From positions 620,001 to 684,000 of the forward strand of contig JAESUZ010001269.1 in NCBI GenBank assembly GCA_017311185.1: a DNA stretch of 64,000 nt. Direction: 5' to 3'. Shown piece after piece: positions 24,700 to 35,814 of the stretch (its first letter is position 1; each line of letters begins with the position of its first letter). Under the pieces are notes generated by a model. That model ran no database searches, was not told where the DNA came from, and was given only the letters and a program-made list of their open reading frames with translations. The translations under genes were made by a program, and so were the position numbers. Source of the stretch: Proteles cristata cristata (Eukaryota > Chordata > Mammalia > Carnivora > Hyaenidae).

Positions 24700-25600
24700 T
24701 AACGAGAGGGTTTGTCAAAATTAAGTAACCCAAGAGCCGTGTGTTGGACAGAGATAATTTTAAGGTGCCAAAGGAGGTTAATGCCTCTCAGGTCCAGGAG
24801 ATAGGCTCTAAGATGACATCTAAGACAAGAGCATATTGAAAAGGTTTAGCAAACTGCAAAGTTAGGAATCCATTGGTGGTAGTGGCCAGCTGTCCTAAAA
24901 ATTTACATACCTGTTTCTTTGTTTTAGGAGAGGGAAAAGTGACACAAAGAATTTTGGCCTTAGCTTTTAAAAGCCCTGAGATCATTCATTCATTCTTACC
25001 TAAACAAATAACAGTTGTCTGCAACCATTGAAGTTTAGATCTGGAAGCTTGTGGCCTTGTTCATTAAGAGAATGCAGGAGTCTACTAGGGCTCCATGCTT
25101 AGTCTGATTACAGAGTAAAAGGTCATGAACGTGTTGTACCAGCATGGAAACTTTGGTAAAGGTTATAAATCTAGACTGGCTTTAAGGACCTGGGAGAATA
25201 TTAAAGGAGACTCATAATATCCTTGGGGGTGGTGTGAATCCAGGTTAAACGTGAATGTAAAAGGAAAATGGGAGTCAGGTGCATGGGCTTGAGATGAAAG
25301 CTGAGCAGAGGTCAATCACCGCAAACCCGGCCGCACCAACAGGAATAATGTAAAAATATCAGCCAGGTTTGGGACCAGAAGGAGCCAAGGAATTATAAAA
25401 CAGTTTATGGCCCTGAGATCCCATAAAAATTTGGTCTCCCTCTGAGTCAAATTTGCCTTCTTTCTTTGCTGGCAAGATTGAAGTGCTGTAGGTAGTAAAG
25501 ATAAATATGCCCTATTTCAGGAGAGAGTCTGTTAGAGGATTAATTCCCTGCTCTGCATCTCTGGAGAGAAGATAGTGAGCTACCGGTGGAAATGGGTGAT
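24700..25600 (-). pseudogene. Endogenous retrovirus reverse transcriptase remnant
   Basis: A segment at about 25116-25146 lies where the polymerase active site should be, but the acidic motif is altered (it reads HVHD). About 24800-24985 aligns with the connection region (SPKTKKQVCKFLGQL). Multiple stops are present. Confidence 0.65.
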
Positions 25601-25706
25601 TTCTTTTCTAAGTAATGTATATAAGCTCTACACTCTGTAACAGTCCAACCTCATGTGCATGTGTGACCCAGAGACGGATTGGGATGTCTATTAAAGATTC
25701 ATCCTT

Positions 25707-25831
25707 GACTGCCGGCTCAGAGCCTGGAGCCTGTTTCAATCTGTGACTCCCTCTCTCTCTGACCCTCCCCTGCTCATGCTGTCTCTCTCTCTCTCTCTCT
25801 CCTAGAAATAAATAAAACATTAAAAAAAAAA
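25707..25831 (+). mobile_element. 5'-truncated young SINE with target duplication
   Basis: Only the 3' part, from GACTGCCGGCTCAGAGCC to the CCTAG-type tail, is present, yet it is flanked by identical AAAGATTCATCCTT copies at 25693-25706 and 25832-25845. The loss therefore happened at insertion. Confidence 0.94.
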
Positions 25832-25930
25832 AAAGATTCATCCTTAGAGGCATCTCTATCAGAATGAGTTTCTAATTTAAAAAAGCAGGAAACTTCGGGT
25901 CCGGTCTGATGGTAAAGAAATAAAAATGCT

Positions 25931-26480
25931 TGTGATGGGGTTTTGGAGGCGTGGAAATCTGGAGCTGACAGCTAAGAAGGAATTCTTGAGACTTCTTTGG
26001 TGCAAAAAGGTGATTTTATTAAAGCATGGGGACAGGACCTGGCAGAAAGAGCTGCACTGGGATTGTGAGGAGTGACTGATTCTATACTATGGTGTTGGGG
26101 GAAGTAAAGGCAAGAGAGGTTTCCAAAAGTACTTTCATGTGCTAACGAGAACTCATAAGATCCCAGAGGCCTAGCTATTAGAAAGCTAAGGTTGTTTTTC
26201 CTTCTAACAAAGCATTAACATTAAGACGGGAGTTCCTGGAGAAATGTTTGCTATACTCTGTATTTACCTCAAATATTTGTCAATGGGCTGCAGGTTATAA
26301 AGAAACTACCATTTTATCTACCATTTCCTACTTGTCTTTGTTTCATCACTATGGAAGGGAGAGTGATGTTGGGGTTCCAGGAAACTGAGTCTATAGGCGT
26401 CTGGAGATTAGACTCTTGATAAGATTGCCTTTTTCTTGTAATTTACAAGACATATGTAAACTGATGGAGACTAGTGTCCA
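25931..26480 (-). mobile_element. Solo LTR inside the minus-strand retrovirus
   Basis: On the minus strand a 'cagtcactcctcac' block is followed by a poly(A) signal AATAAA (complement at 26015-26020) and 'aaatcacctttttgcaccaa', the same R region as the LTR at 32300-32480. It separates protease from reverse transcriptase of the host element. The outer (U3) boundary near 26480 is approximate and no target duplication was confirmed. Confidence 0.65.
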
Positions 26481-26529
26481 TCAGTTAAGTATTTGTTTTT
26501 CCCTTCCCTTTGTTCTTAGGCAGCAAGGA

Positions 26530-26760
26530 GTGCCTGAAGAAAGTCACATATATCCCAAGGTAGGGGGGATCGAGGGGGTTGTGGGGCTGCCCTATGCTTC
26601 CTCGCTTTCTCATTGTGATTTATAGTGGCATGAAATTTACCTAACAAATCTCTACCAAGAAGGTTCACTGGTGAACAGCTGGAAATTAGAAAGGCATGGT
26701 GTTAAGAGGGCCTAAAGATACCGAGCTCTGCTGGGATTTGGGCAACAACATGGGTTACCC
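26530..26760 (-). pseudogene. Endogenous retrovirus protease remnant
   Basis: The minus-strand translation near 26640-26690 contains VNLLGRDLLGKF, matching the C-terminal 'LLGRDLL' landmark of gammaretroviral-type proteases. The catalytic part is not recognisable. Confidence 0.6.
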
Positions 26761-26795
26761 TAAGCCTGCAACAGCCTGCTTACAATCAGAAGTGA

Positions 26796-27040
26796 GGGGC
26801 GCCTGGGTGGCTCAGTTGGTTAAGGATCAGACTTCAGCTCTGGTCATGATCTCACAGTTCGTGGATTTGAACCCACATCGGGCTTTGTGCTGACAGCTCA
26901 GAGCCTGGAGCCTGCTTTGGATTCTGTCTCTCTCTGTCTCTCTCTCTCTCTGTCTCTCTGTCTCTCTCTCTCTCTCTCTCTGCTCCTCCCCCATTCATGA
27001 TCTGTCTCTCAAAAATTAAAGTTAAAATTTTTTTTAAAAG
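26796..27040 (+). mobile_element. CAN-type SINE
   Basis: It is flanked by AATCAGAAGTGA at 26784-26795 and 27041-27052. The CT-rich middle is expanded to a mixed (CT)/(GTCT) run. It is inserted in the retroviral gag/protease region. Confidence 0.95.
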
Positions 27041-27310
27041 AATCAGAAGTGACAGGTAGAGATACACACTCTGGGTAGATGGGAGAGAAAGTTGCACAGT
27101 GCTAGATAAGAAATCCAGTTTCTGATCCTCTGTTTTAAGTTTTATGGTAGATCTGGTGTGACTGAGGGTCCATTGACCCAGTTATTTAAGGGGGAATAGT
27201 CCCTCAGGAGAAAAAGGGATTTTCTAGGGGTTGTGGGGTTTTAGAGAATTGTTTTTTAAACCTTCCTTTTTCTTAAGTGCAAGACAAATTCTCTTTCAAT
27301 GTCCTGTGTT

Positions 27311-27353
27311 TTTTTTTTGTTTGTTTGTTTGTTTTGTTTTGTTTTGTTTTTGG
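27311..27353 (+). repeat. (TTTG)n/(TTTTG)n microsatellite
   Basis: Several TTTG units pass into TTTTG units; it lies in the retroviral gag region. Confidence 0.9.
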
Positions 27354-28338
27354 GAGAAAATAGAGAGACTTCTGGGTGGTCTTTGAGTTATTCTCGAGTG
27401 ATGCTTTTGCATTTCCAAGGATTCAAGTTCCAAAGCAAGAAATGTGGCTTTTAGTTCCTTTTAACCTTCTGCTTCTCTGCAAGATATTTTCAAAAAACTG
27501 GGTAGCTGTCTCCATTATTATGCTTAATGGTATCCTGTCCAACTGATCATATTATTGTGGACTTTTTTTATATTGCAGATAAAATTTCCCACTAAAGCAG
27601 AAATCAGAAGCTTCTGTGTTCTAGAGCTTCTGTATTTAATGCAATGTACCTTTGAAAGTTTGTAGAAAAGATTCAACAAAGATTTTTGAGTGTTCCCTTT
27701 GTTTCTGAGTGCACATTAAAACCTCAGGCTACTTTACTTCTGGAGGAATGGCTTCCTTTATCATTCCTATTAACCCTTGAATATCAGCTTCTAGTTGAGC
27801 CATCTCCTCATTAATCATAGGAGGGCTGGAGAGGGGCTCTGCCTCTTTGCTTCCCCTGTGAGGGATGTTTTCTCCAGGGGGCCCTCTGTCCTACCTGATA
27901 ACCATCATACAATCATGGGTTGAAAGGACTCCCCTAGTAGGCAGTCAAGGTCTCTGTGAGTGGGGTCGTAAACAATTATTGATCATTCTACCTCCTCTCT
28001 AAACTGGGTAGGATCCTCTGAGAGCAAAGGTAAAGTTCTGCTGCTGTCCAGTGTACATGAATTCTTTGGGGTGGGGGGGTCCAGGCCACATCTGTAAAGG
28101 ACATTGCACAGGAATGCCTGACATTGTCAGAGCTTGATTACAAAGCCCTGGAAAATATGAGGAATTAAAAGGCATGTCAAAACAAGCTTTATCGCCTTTC
28201 TTGGGGGCTCTTAACTAGATTTACTTCCTGACATTCAGCATTTACACAAGGAACTTATATTCCCAAAGCCTGGAGATCAGCAGAAGTGCTCTCTGTAAAT
28301 CTTGTAAAGAAAAGGAAGTTAAAGAGGCAACTGGTTCT

Positions 28339-28553
28339 TCATTTTTTTAAAATGTTTTATTTATTTCTGAGAGAGAGACAGAGTCAAAAGGGGAGGGTCA
28401 GAGAGAGAGAGGGAGATACAGAATCTGAAACAGGCTCCGGGCTCTGAGCTAGCTGTCAGCACAGAGCCCAACGCGGGGCTTGAACCCACAAACCGTGAGA
28501 TCATGACCTGAGCTGAAGTCAGACGCTTAACCGCCTGAGCCACCCAGGTGCCC
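28339..28553 (-). mobile_element. CAN-type SINE, minus, in retroviral gag
   Basis: Complement of the head ends at CCACCCAGGTGCCC. Imperfect duplications AGGCAACTGGTTCTT and AAGCAGTTGGTTATT flank it, so it is older than the perfectly flanked copies. Confidence 0.88.
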
Positions 28554-29130
28554 AAGCAGTTGGTTATTTAAGAGTTCTTTTGAGGAAGTTAGGGTTTTAG
28601 GATTTAAGGAAATTAGCTGAGGGGCGGGGGTTGAGTTTTGAAGGGGGAGATCTAGACCAGGGGCCTTGGGATACAAAAGGTCTCCTGGAGGGTCAGAGAC
28701 AAGGAGCTGGGGATAAAGAGGAGTAGAAGAAGGGGGATTTATGTCAGATTTGGTTTTTGATTTGTTTTCTAAGTCTGACTTCTGTTCTTTCATTTTATAG
28801 AAGGATTCCCTAAGGCTACCCATTAGACTTTTTTATGTCTTCCTTTCAATTTCATCTTCTCATAAATATCAATAAAGCAGATGTTTGGAATGAGAGCCCT
28901 CTAAAAATTTTTTAAAATAAAGAACTTTTTTAAATTCAAAAGATGTATCATCTGGCCATTGACATACGGGATCACCATTAGTGTATGTATTCCAACAGTG
29001 AGTGAATCTAATAAGTCTCTTTATGGAAAGACCTGGAAGCAATTTTCCTGGCTTGGAATAAAACTTTACCATGGACACAAGAGGTATCCCCAGAGAAGGT
29101 GTAAATGATGCAGCCCCATGATCCAAGGTT

Positions 29131-29745
29131 TACTCCCAAGAATAGTCTAAGAAAGCAAAGAACTTTGTTACACAGGCAGTAAAAATGATGTGTATATGGT
29201 GTCTCCATTCTCCTATAGATTGTGAGATGTCTCTAGTTGCAGACCCACTAATCTGACACCAGGCAGGCGCCACTGGAATGGGACTTTCCAGCACTAACAA
29301 GTAAGGAAACTTACGACAACAAAGGCCCCTTATGGGGTGGGACCTCATATGACAAACTCCCCTGACAGCCAGCATTGCCAAAAAGTGTGCTGTGGCTGGG
29401 CATCTCAGCTCCCCAATCTATTTGACTGGTCACCAAGGTACACCCTGATTAGTGCACCCTCCAGATGGTGGAGATCAGAGAGAAAGTTCTCTTTGGTCAC
29501 AAAGCCAAGCTCTTGGGACACAGAACTAGACGAAAGGAAAAACCACATCCTCTTTTACACAGGGGACCCACGCAAAGTTTGTCCAAACAGACGCTTGATC
29601 TGATGAGAACCTTGAACTCCCCAGAAGTGCACAAACAGTTATAGGGCCTATGAGTGTGTGCCGCTTTATGGTAATTCCCTTTTATGACAAACAACACAAA
29701 AGACTCAGACAAAGGAAAACAAAGACCATCTCTGGGAAAAAATGA
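29131..29745 (-). other. Upstream flank of the minus-strand retrovirus
   Basis: This is where a 5' LTR and leader would be expected, but I cannot identify a TATA box, poly(A) signal or primer-binding site. It may be a decayed LTR or ordinary unique sequence. Confidence 0.3.
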
Positions 29746-29749
29746 AGTT

Positions 29750-30062
29750 GTCCCGGGGCCATCCTTGCTCCAGGAGCTGTAGGGGAGAATCCTTTCCCGG
29801 ACTTCTGGCTATGTCGGCTTCCCGGCATGCCTTGCTGTTCCTGGGCTCACAACTGCATCTCTGCCTCCGTGGCCACCTGACCTCCTCCTCTTCTGTTTTC
29901 TCCTCTGTGTGTCCCTTGTAAGGATACTGGTCATTAGATTTAGGGTCCACCTGGATAATCCAGGATGCTCTCATCCCAAGGATTTTAATTTCATTACATC
30001 TGCAAAGACCTCGTTTCCAAATTAGGTGACGTCGTAGGTTCTGAGGATTAGGACACGGACAC
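29750..30062 (-). mobile_element. MaLR-type LTR (MLT1-like), partial
   Basis: The plus strand reads '...ctctgtgtgtcccttgtaag', 'ggatactggtcattagattt', 'gcaaagacctcgtttccaaa', the same order as the copy at 9983-10366. Confidence 0.55.
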
Positions 30063-31612
30063 ATCTTTTTGGACGACTTAACATTTTATTTTTATAAAGT
30101 CGCAGAAGTATGTCTGACATACTTCTGAGTACTTTTTTTCCCACAGCTTTTGGCTGTGTAGTCTTTGGTTGCCTTTCCATATGACAATAATCTTGTAGTT
30201 TTATTTTCTGTAGAGATAATAGAAAGAAATCCAATGTCTACTCCATCATGATTGAATTGGATTGCAAGGATATGTAATTCCATATGTTTAATGCTTTTAG
30301 CACCCCTGGAGTATGTGCCCCAGCAACACAGTTTTCTTTCATGTGATTCCTATCAAGAAAGGAAAAGAAAAAGTAATCGTTGCTTAGGGCGAACGTAGCA
30401 AAGCAGTGCGACAAGGGTAGCTTGAAACAACAGACATTGTTGTTTCAATGTTCTCTCATTGTTCTCTCACCTTCATGGTGGCTAGAAACTCAAAAGCAAG
30501 ATGTTGACAGGGCCATGTTTCCTCTGATAGAATTTTACTCATCTGATGATTGTGTTAATTCCCACCCCCCCCCACCCCCCCCACTAATTTCTGTCTCTGG
30601 ATCTTAAAAACCTGGTTTATTACAGCTGTCATAATTTTCTGGAAGGATAAGCATATGCAGTAAAATTCAGGAACTCCAGATGAAAATCCCCTGAGGAGAA
30701 CAGAAGAAGAAGGCTGTGGTATAGAAATGACCTTTGAGTGGACTAGTGTTGCCTCTCGATGGAGGATAGAGTGGGTCCTTTATTCTTGAACATGCAAAGG
30801 GACATGATGGTCATAATCTTGCTACCTATGTCAGGGGTTTACAATACTTTCAGCCTAGGAGTCCTTCAGATTCCACATCTCTCTTGCTTTCCTTGAAGCC
30901 CACCTTTTTGTGTTTACCTTAAACCCTCCTATCTGCCAAGATGGGACTGGCCCAGAGAGCCTGGTCTCCAAGCCTGGGCATCATCTGTGGGCGCTCCAGC
31001 TGCGGAATGATTTCATTTACGTTCCTATTCAGAAACAAATGGACCAGCTCAATGGAAAGTCCTTCATTCCTAACAAGCAAGCCAGTATGTGGCATTTTTC
31101 TTTTCCTTACTCTATGGGGTAAAATGAGCCTTGCAGATGTTCCTGTAATACTAGAAGATTGAGAGTCACAGATGAGCTGCCGAGGGTGGCTTGGCTCCTT
31201 ACTGGGCTCGCCAGTTGCAATGTGGCCTGTGGTCAAGGAAGAGGAGCAGCTGGGAATAACATTTGGGAACTGACTTCACAGCTGTGGTCAGAAGCCCAGA
31301 AAGCCTGTTTGTTGAGAGCCTTCCCTCACAAACTGTACTGAGTACTTCCCTCTAAAGCAAAACCTGGAACAAAGGGGCTTAGATAAGAGTGTCTTTTGCC
31401 TTAATAAGTCATGGGAGACCCTCATGCTGGTGTAGTGATTGAGCAATAGTAGCCAATGATAGTATTCCCTGGGCAAACAATATGTGGAAATCACGGAGGG
31501 ATGAAGAAAGCAGAGACCTACCCATAAGGATTCAAATAAGGAAGCCCAGGAGCAGATAAAAAATTCTACAAAAATTGGTTCATGGTGACCCTAGAAATAG
31601 CCATCACCTTAA
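30063..31612. other. Intergenic, no gene recognised
   Basis: Unique-looking sequence with a C-rich run at 30561-30583 and no coding signal. Confidence 0.45.
30561..30583. repeat. Poly-C tract, possible G-quadruplex on the minus strand
   Basis: Three C runs (3, 9 and 8 bases) are separated by single A bases. Confidence 0.85.
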
Positions 31613-31628
31613 AAAGTAGAAACAGACA

Positions 31629-31868
31629 TGGGCGCCTGGGTGGCTCAGTCAGTTAAGTAAGTGTCTGACTTCAGCTCAGGTTGTGATCAGTCTGTGAGTT
31701 TGAGCTCTGTGTCAGGCTCTGTGCTGACAATTTGGGAGTCTGGAGCCTTGTTTAGATTCTGTGTCTCCTTCTCTCTCTGCCTCTCTCTCGCTCATGCTCT
31801 GTCTCCTCCTCTTTCTTCCCCTCCCCTGCTCATGCTCATGTTTATTTAAACATTAAAATAATAATAAT
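31629..31868 (+). mobile_element. CAN-type SINE
   Basis: It is flanked by identical AAAGTAGAAACAGACA copies at 31613-31628 and 31869-31884. The tail ends in (AAT)n. Confidence 0.95.
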
Positions 31869-31884
31869 AAAGTAGAAACAGACA

Positions 31885-32480
31885 GATGCTAGTGGTGTAT
31901 ATTTTGTGGCAGACCCTTTTAACCATGTGGGTCAAAAGCTCAAAAGCCAAGAATATACGCTTTAGGACAGTAATTCACACATTCAAATGTCAGAGTCCTT
32001 TTAAGAGAATCCAGTTTGAAAATAACCATTCTACACCTACACAGGAAAACCCTTCTCTTCTCAATGAGATAACAAAAGGCAAGCTGGGGGCAAAGGCAGA
32101 CTGACACTCCATGTACCCTCCGGCCCCAAAGGTGGGTCCTCAGGCACTCAGGACCGCCCCAGAAAGGAAAAACAAATGGTCGATGGATAAAGATCACAGT
32201 CATGCAGGACATAAAACCCATTAGTCTGTACCTGTCTTAATGATTTACACGAAAAGCACAATCTTCAAAATAGCCAGACCCCCAGGACCTGTAGACTCAA
32301 TTTCCTGGAGCCCTATAGGATTTTAAAAAATCCTATATAATCAGTCACTCCTCACACTTATAATGCAGCTTTTTCTGCCCATGGGTCCTGTCTCTGTGCT
32401 TTAATAAAACCACCTTTTTGCACCAAAACATTTCAAGAATTCTTTCTTGAGCCTTCACCCTTGGATTTCAAATCACATCA
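31885..32480 (+). mobile_element. 5' LTR of the plus-strand retrovirus
   Basis: A TATA-like CCTATATAA at about 32332-32340 is followed by the R region (CAGTCACTCCTCAC...), AATAAA at 32403-32408 and an end ...CAAATCACATCA at 32480. The 3' LTR stub ends with the same 12 bases. The 5' boundary is uncertain. Confidence 0.65.
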
Positions 32481-32483
32481 TTT

Positions 32484-32501
32484 TAGTGCCCAGTGTAGGG
32501 C
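32484..32501 (+). other. Possible primer-binding site
   Basis: Three bases after the LTR end, an 18-base stretch TAGTGCCCAGTGTAGGGC matches the tRNA-Lys(1,2)-type primer-binding site as I remember it at 13 positions, all five differences being transitions. This is suggestive only. Confidence 0.35.
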
Positions 32502-33379
32502 TTGAGGCTTCTCATCTAGACTCTGAGGCTCAGTGCAAACTTGGGGAATACTTCTTCCCTTCCTTTACTTTCATTTCAGGGGCTCTTCAAGGGGTACGGT
32601 CTTATTGGAATACTTTCCTGTCCATTGCTCAGGCTGGAATCCTCTAGACTGGGCTACTCTATGGAGAGGACCAAAAGCCTCTGCCTTGTGACCCTGCCAG
32701 AATGGTAATAAGACCCAGAAACCTGATGCCTTCTCTTTAGTCTCATTCTTATACAAACTTGTCTTTTTTGGGCACAGGACAGCCTTCTAAATCAGTAGGA
32801 AGGCTGCCAATCTTTAGATTCCTGAGATTTCCTCCTCATTAGTCTAATGTAATCCCCGTCACAACTCTGGCCTGGCCACTTCTGGCTACAAGACCTCTGC
32901 CCAGAGCTGGCCCAAAGCAGTACCTGATTGACTTAAAACCCAACTAGGGACCATTTCCTAGAGAAGTCGGTTATCAGGATTGCATGTGTTGCTGTGTCAC
33001 TTAGATCATGGTGGATTTCTATCTTTACTGTTTTTCATCAATGTCCTCTACTAACTACTTAAATTACAAAACTGGGTAGTTTCCCCCTTGTAAAACATTT
33101 CTAAAAGTGTTTTTGATGTGTTAAAAATGGTGTTTCTTCATGGCACAACACAGCATTTCAGTCCATTCACCAGACCCCACTTACCTAGGATGCAGTAGGA
33201 AGTGGGGGGAATGCCCGCATCCCTCCTACAAGGCAGGGTGGTGATCATAGCAACTTACCAGAGGGACGTCTCTGGTCACTTTGACACCAAGAAGCTCTGA
33301 CATATCATGCATGGGATGCTACCCGGAAGTCAGGAGAGATTTTTCTGGTAATGGACCTTCTCTACTTTTTTAGGAACAT

Positions 33380-33535
33380 GGTCATGATCTCACAGTTCAT
33401 GAGTTCAAGCCCTACATCAGGCTCTCTGCTGTCAGCATGGAACCTACTTCACATCCTCCGTCTCCCTCTCTCTCTGCCCCTCCTCTGCTTGTGTTCTCTC
33501 TGTCTCTCTCAAAAATAGATAATAAAACATTTTTA
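33380..33535 (+). mobile_element. CAN-type SINE, 5'-truncated
   Basis: It begins at GGTCATGATCTCACAGTTC and has a normal CT-rich middle and AAAAATAGATAATAAAAC tail. The head is absent. No clear target duplication. Confidence 0.8.
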
Positions 33536-33559
33536 AACCATAAATAAAATATTTCCCTA

Positions 33560-34020
33560 TTGAAAATGCAGATGACAGTTGGTTTAGTGATGGCAGTACC
33601 TTCATGGATCAGGAAGAAAGAAAAGCTGGATATACTATATTTAGTTTAAGACCACTGAGGCAAAAGCCCTTCCAAATTCAGCTGAAAAGGCTGAATTAAT
33701 AGTATCTACCTTGCTCTTCAAATGGCAAAATGCCTAAAAATTAAAATTTATACTGACTCCAAATATGTTTTCCTGGTGCTACATGCTCATGCGGCAATGT
33801 GGAAAGAAAGGGGATTTTTATCAAACTATAAGTCCCCAAAGATGGTCCCGAAATAATTACTCTTCTTGCAGCTGTACACCCCCCTAAGGAGATACCTATA
33901 ATTCACCTCAGGGGATATAAAAAAGATATAATCTTAGGATCTAAGGGAAACAATTTGGCAGACCATGCAGCCAAGCAGGCAACACACAATAAGCAAATAT
34001 TAAGTCTTATGCCATTCTGA
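33560..34020 (+). pseudogene. Retroviral RNase H remnant
   Basis: Three landmarks are in order though in different frames: WFSDGSTF (33581-33604), KIYTDSKYVF (33743-33772) and NLADHAAKQAT (33951-33983). Catalytic acidic positions are retained but frameshifts separate them. Confidence 0.75.
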
Positions 34021-34687
34021 ACTCATAACTCCATAATTCCAGTCTATTTAGACCAAGAAATTCACATGGCCCAGGAATGAGGATATTCAAAAAAATGCAC
34101 AGGACTGGTTGTTAATGATGAGAGAAAGAAAAGTCTTTATACCTAAAAATACCCAATGGAAGGTAGTATAGGGTTTATATTGGGCAAAAGTGCCTTAGAA
34201 CATTTAATTACATATACATTTGATGGAGTAAATTGAACAACAAGAGTGAAACAGGTCTGCGGATCCTGTACTGCTTGTGCACAAGGAAGTCTGGAAGGTG
34301 CAGTCCCTCCCACCCACCCCCACTTTGAAAACCCACCCGTGGAGGAGTCCTGGAGACAACTGGCAGCTTCATTTCACACAAATGGCTCCTTGCAAAGGCT
34401 GGAAGTTCCTACGAGTGTTTGTTGATATGTTCGTTGACTGGATCGAAGCCTTTCCACATAAAATTGAAAGAGCCACAGAAGTAACCAAAATTTTGTTGCG
34501 AGAAATTATTCCTAGATTTGGCCTCCCGTGATCCCTCCAAAGTGACAATGGTCCTTCTTTTATTTCACAAACAACTCAAAAAATAGCACAAGATTGAAAG
34601 ATTAAATATTTTCTACATTCAGCTGGGTATTCACAAGCCTCTGGAAACGTAGAAAAAGCTAATTCTTCTTTAAAACTCAGTTGTTTC

Positions 34688-34825
34688 AGCGACTCTTGGT
34701 TTCAGCTCAGGCCATGATCTCACGGGTTCCTGAGATCAAACCCAAGACAGGATCAGTGCTGATAATATAGAGCCTGCTTGGGATTTCCTCTCTTCTCTCT
34801 GCCTGCCCCTCAAAATAAATAAATA
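34688..34825 (+). mobile_element. CAN-type SINE, 5'-truncated, in integrase
   Basis: It begins near CGACTCTTGGTTTCAGCTCAGG and ends in CAAAATAAATAAATAA, which passes into an (ACTAA)n tail. Confidence 0.8.
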
Positions 34826-34870
34826 ACTAAACTAAACTAAACTAAACTAAACTAAACTAAACTAAACTAA
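34826..34870 (+). repeat. (ACTAA)9 microsatellite
   Basis: Nine perfect ACTAA units grew from the A-rich tail of the SINE just before it; an (AATAA)n-like run follows. Confidence 0.97.
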
Positions 34871-35591
34871 AATAAAATAAAAGGAAACTTTACTAAACTT
34901 AGTTTAGAGACCCAGGAAAATAGGATTACTCTCTTACCAACAGGACTTCTCAGGATAAGAACTGCTCCAAAACAACCTATAGGACTAAACCTTTTTGAGT
35001 TATTATATGGAAAACCATTTCTTCCTGTGGACCTAGTATTAGGTGAAAATTATATTTAAAACTTTATTAAACAATTCACTCAAGTTTGGTTGAGTTCATA
35101 AGTTATGTAATGAATATACTGATCACATGCACCCAAAATCTGATTTAACTATAACTGAAATTCCACCCCATGTAAACAGAGACATGGTTTATTTAAAAGA
35201 TTGGATCCATCACTTACAACAACCAGTGCTGAGTTCTACTTCTGAAACCAATTTTACACTGCATATTAACTAATGCAATAATTTGTAATTGTAATAATAA
35301 CAATACAGATAATTAAAAAAATAAACAAAAGATTAGAAGTCAGATACATTGGGGGACTTTAAGTTCAAAATGGAAAGGTCCATAGAGGGTCATATTATAT
35401 ATTCCCACTGGAGTAAAATTACACGCTTCCTGGACTCATGTATCTAAGATAAAACCTGTACCTCTTTCCCACGAAACCCATGAGCAAACTATCATGCCTT
35501 CTTACTCCTGTGAACCTGTAGATTTCAAATGCCTCTTCAAATGACAATGAAGGTTGCATATTTTCTCTTTGTTTTCTGTTCACCTATTTTA

Positions 35592-35798
35592 TTTTTTATC
35601 TTATTTTACTTTTAAAGTCTATTTATTTATTTTTGAGAGACAGACAGACATACAGAGAGAATGAGCAAGGGAAGGGCGGAGAGAGAGAATCCCAGGCAGG
35701 CTCCACACTGTCAATGCTGCATAGGACTTGGGGCCTGAACCCAAGTCATGACCTGAGCCAAAGTCACATGCTTAACCGACTGAGCCACCCAGGCGCCC
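35592..35798 (-). mobile_element. CAN-type SINE, minus, in retrovirus
   Basis: It is flanked by CTGTTCACCTATTTTA (35576-35591) and CTGTTCACCAATTTTA (35799-35814). Confidence 0.94.
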
Positions 35799-35814
35799 CT
35801 GTTCACCAATTTTA

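Larger units (their letters stand above)
22640..29130 (-). mobile_element. Decayed class I (gammaretrovirus-like) endogenous retrovirus
   Basis: On the minus strand the order is gag (about 29130-27300), protease end (about 26690-26530), reverse transcriptase (about 25600-24700), RNase H (about 24330-23800) and integrase (about 23700-22680). All parts carry stops and frameshifts. No flanking LTR pair was recognised, but a related LTR sits inside it at 25931-26480, and two SINEs (25707-25831, 26796-27040) interrupt it. It cannot be active. Confidence 0.8.
27300..29130 (-). pseudogene. Endogenous retrovirus gag remnant
   Basis: Around 28870-29060 a stretch resembles the matrix domain. Around 28560-28823 a proline-rich segment (LYPQLLVSDPPGD) fits the linker between matrix and capsid. 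Around 27880-28110 a capsid-like stretch (SEDPTQFREEV) follows. Stops break every frame. A SINE at 28339-28553 and a (TTTG)n run also disrupt it. Confidence 0.65.
34260..35560 (+). pseudogene. Retroviral integrase remnant
   Basis: The core reads FVDMFVDWIEAFP (about 34417-34455) and SDNGPSFISQ (about 34539-34568) with a stop between them. A SINE and (ACTAA)n interrupt it at 34688-34870. The C-terminal part resumes with LFELLYGKPF and later WTHVSKIKPVP. Frameshifts and stops are numerous. Confidence 0.78.
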
